Of a stretch of DNA of 5,532 bases, positions 3,894-5,532 are shown one piece after another. The notes under the pieces are model-generated. The model saw only the letters and a list, made by a program, of their open reading frames with translations, had not been told where the DNA came from and did no database searches. Each line of letters starts with the position of its first letter. The first letter of the stretch is position 1. The stretch is from Pseudomonadota bacterium (GTDB lineage Bacteria > Pseudomonadota > Gammaproteobacteria > Burkholderiales > Sulfuriferulaceae), in assembly GCA_021790625.1 (NCBI GenBank), contig JAJYGL010000268.1, forward strand, positions 1 through 5,532, given 5' to 3'. The position numbers were made by a program, and so were the translations under genes.

Positions 3894-5532
3894 ATGTCTA
3901 TGAATAGACGAGAATTCCTGCAAATGCTCGCCGCAGCTTCAGCTGCGGGGCTCGCATTGGACAGCCCGGCAGCATTATCCCGAAATGATGCCCGCTCATT
4001 TTATGACGTACCCACTTTCGGCAATGTGTCATTACTGCACATGACTGATTGCCATGCGCAATTGTTGCCAGTCTACTTTCGCGAACCATCTATCAATATC
4101 GGGTTGAACGACGGTTGGAACCGTCCGCCACATCTGGTGGGCGAGTATCTGCTCAAGGCATTTGATATTCCCGCCCATACACGGGATGCCTATGCTTTTA
4201 CCTGCCTGGATTTTTCCCATGCTGCCAAAACCTATGGCAAGACCGGAGGATTTGCGCATCTGGCAACGCTCGTCAAGCAGTTACGCGCCAGCCGTCCGGG
4301 CGCACTACTGCTTGATGGCGGTGATACCTGGCAAGGATCTGCAACCTCTTTGTGGACACAAGGCCAGGACATGGTCGATGCCAGCAAACTGCTTGGGGTT
4401 GATGTGATGACTGGTCACTGGGAATTCACCTACGGGGCAGATCGCGTCCAGCAAATCGTTAATCACGACTTCAAGGGCACTATCGACTTTGTCGCACAAA
4501 ACATCAACACAAATGATTTTGGCGACCCAGTCTTTCCTGCTTATGTCATCCGCCAAATCAATGGCATTCCTGTCGCCATTATTGGACAGGCCTTTCCCTA
4601 CACACCCATTGCCAACCCTAGACACTTTACACCAGACTGGACCTTCGGCATCCATGAAGATCACCTGCAAAAAGTCGTCGACGAGGTGCGTGGCAAAGGA
4701 GCGCAAGCCGTCGTATTGCTGTCACACAATGGCATGGATGTAGACTTGAAACTGGCGACTCGTGTTCACGGTATCGACGCAATTCTGGGCGGACATACCC
4801 ACGACGGTGTACCCGTACCCAGCATCATTCAGAATAGTGGCGGCAAAACTTTGGTGACCAATGCCGGGTCCAACGGAAAATTTCTAGGCGTATTGGATTT
4901 TGATGTGCGCAATGGGAAAGTCATGGATTTTCGCTACAAATTATTACCCATTTTTTCCAATCTGATTGCTCCCGACCCGGCAATGAGCGCGCTCATCGAT
5001 AAAGTTCGCGCGCCTTACGCCACAAAACTGGGCGAAATACTCGCCACTACCGAAGAAACCCTGTATCGTCGCGGCAATTTCAATGGCAGCTTCGATCAAC
5101 TCATCCTCGATGCGCTCATGGAAAACAAAGACGCAGAAGTGGCATTTTCACCCGGATTCCGTTGGGGCACCTCGTTATTGCCGGGCGAACACATCACGCT
5201 AGAGCACCTCATGGATCAAACCGCCATCACCTATCCGCAAACCACGCTGACCGAAATGACTGGCACACGCATCAAGGCGATCATGGAAGATGTCTGCGAC
5301 AACCTGTTCAATCCTGACCCCTATAAACAACAAGGTGGCGACATGGTGCGTGTCGGTGGCATTCATTACACTTGTGATCTGCGACAAACCATCGGCAAAC
5401 GCATTCAGGACATGACCCTGAATGGAAAGCCCGTTGACCCCAACAAAACCTACAAAGTAGCCGGTTGGGCACCCGTTGCCGAAGGCGCAAGCGGCGAACC
5501 GATCTGGGATGTACTCGCCAAGTATCTGCGTG
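3894..5532 (+). CDS. soxB: SoxB, dimanganese thiosulfohydrolase (3' truncated by window end)
   Basis: SoxB hydrolyses the terminal sulfonate from SoxY-bound cysteine S-thiosulfonate, releasing sulfate in the periplasm. The open frame gives 546 residues with no stop; the family is typically around 560-570, so only a short C-terminal tail is probably missing. A Tat signal begins with NRREFLQ (4-10) and an Ala-rich stretch. Metallophosphoesterase motifs appear in order: HMTDCHAQL (49-57, D52 and H54), DGGDTWQGS (141-149), GHWEFTYG (174-181, the SoxB form of the 5'-nucleotidase GNHE box), LSHNGMD (276-282) and GGHTHDG (299-305). The 5'-nucleotidase-type C-terminal domain runs from about 375, with GGDMVRVGG at 481-489. 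The ATG at 3894 is preferred over the one at 3900 because GAGGA (3882-3886) lies 7 nt away. The gap of 107 bp after soxZ holds an inverted repeat, so its transcription may be partly separate. Confidence 0.97.
   Translation, partial: MSMNRREFLQMLAAASAAGLALDSPAALSRNDARSFYDVPTFGNVSLLHMTDCHAQLLPVYFREPSINIGLNDGWNRPPHLVGEYLLKAFDIPAHTRDAYAFTCLDFSHAAKTYGKTGGFAHLATLVKQLRASRPGALLLDGGDTWQGSATSLWTQGQDMVDASKLLGVDVMTGHWEFTYGADRVQQIVNHDFKGTIDFVAQNINTNDFGDPVFPAYVIRQINGIPVAIIGQAFPYTPIANPRHFTPDWTFGIHEDHLQKVVDEVRGKGAQAVVLLSHNGMDVDLKLATRVHGIDAILGGHTHDGVPVPSIIQNSGGKTLVTNAGSNGKFLGVLDFDVRNGKVMDFRYKLLPIFSNLIAPDPAMSALIDKVRAPYATKLGEILATTEETLYRRGNFNGSFDQLILDALMENKDAEVAFSPGFRWGTSLLPGEHITLEHLMDQTAITYPQTTLTEMTGTRIKAIMEDVCDNLFNPDPYKQQGGDMVRVGGIHYTCDLRQTIGKRIQDMTLNGKPVDPNKTYKVAGWAPVAEGASGEPIWDVLAKYLR

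Noticed and set aside
4305..4706. 133-codon minus-strand frame inside soxB
   Set aside because: It lies wholly within the firmly identified soxB and its translation shows no family features.

Overview
The window comes from a sulfur-oxidising proteobacterium, most likely beta- or gammaproteobacterial. The evidence is the soxY-soxZ-soxB cluster, which encodes the carrier and the hydrolase of periplasmic thiosulfate oxidation, together with a DsbC-type isomerase and an MBL-fold hydrolase of a kind familiar from those classes. Genus cannot be assigned from the sequence alone. All convincing genes lie on the + strand.

Layout: (1) positions 2-418, the 3' part of an MBL-fold metallohydrolase, whose stop lies inside a degenerate 14-bp tandem repeat (415-470). 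(2) 580-1317, a secreted DsbC-like thiol:disulfide isomerase. (3) A 322-bp regulatory gap (1318-1639) holding an AT-rich dyad and a perfect 10-bp inverted repeat built from promoter-like boxes. (4) 1640-2194, an ECF sigma factor, overlapping by 4 nt with (5) 2191-2919, a membrane protein that joins an anti-sigma-like N-terminus, one transmembrane helix and a periplasmic DsrE-like domain. (6) soxY (2976-3434) and soxZ (3472-3786). (7) A 107-bp gap with an inverted repeat, then soxB from 3894, which runs off the right edge. No RNA genes, CRISPR arrays or insertion sequences were seen.

The most interesting result is a possible regulatory circuit. The predicted anti-sigma factor carries its DsrE-like, sulfur-transfer-type domain outside the membrane, where the Sox intermediates are. 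The same bipartite motif, TGGAATAA-N15-CGTCT, lies upstream of both the sigma gene and the dsbC-like gene and looks like the promoter this sigma factor would recognise. The inferred model is that periplasmic sulfur or thiol status is sensed by the DsrE domain, which releases the sigma factor. The sigma factor then activates its own operon, probably reading through into soxYZ and perhaps soxB, and also a periplasmic disulfide isomerase that could keep cysteine-dependent Sox proteins functional. The domain fusion and the motif pair are read from the sequence; the signal and the regulatory wiring are inference.
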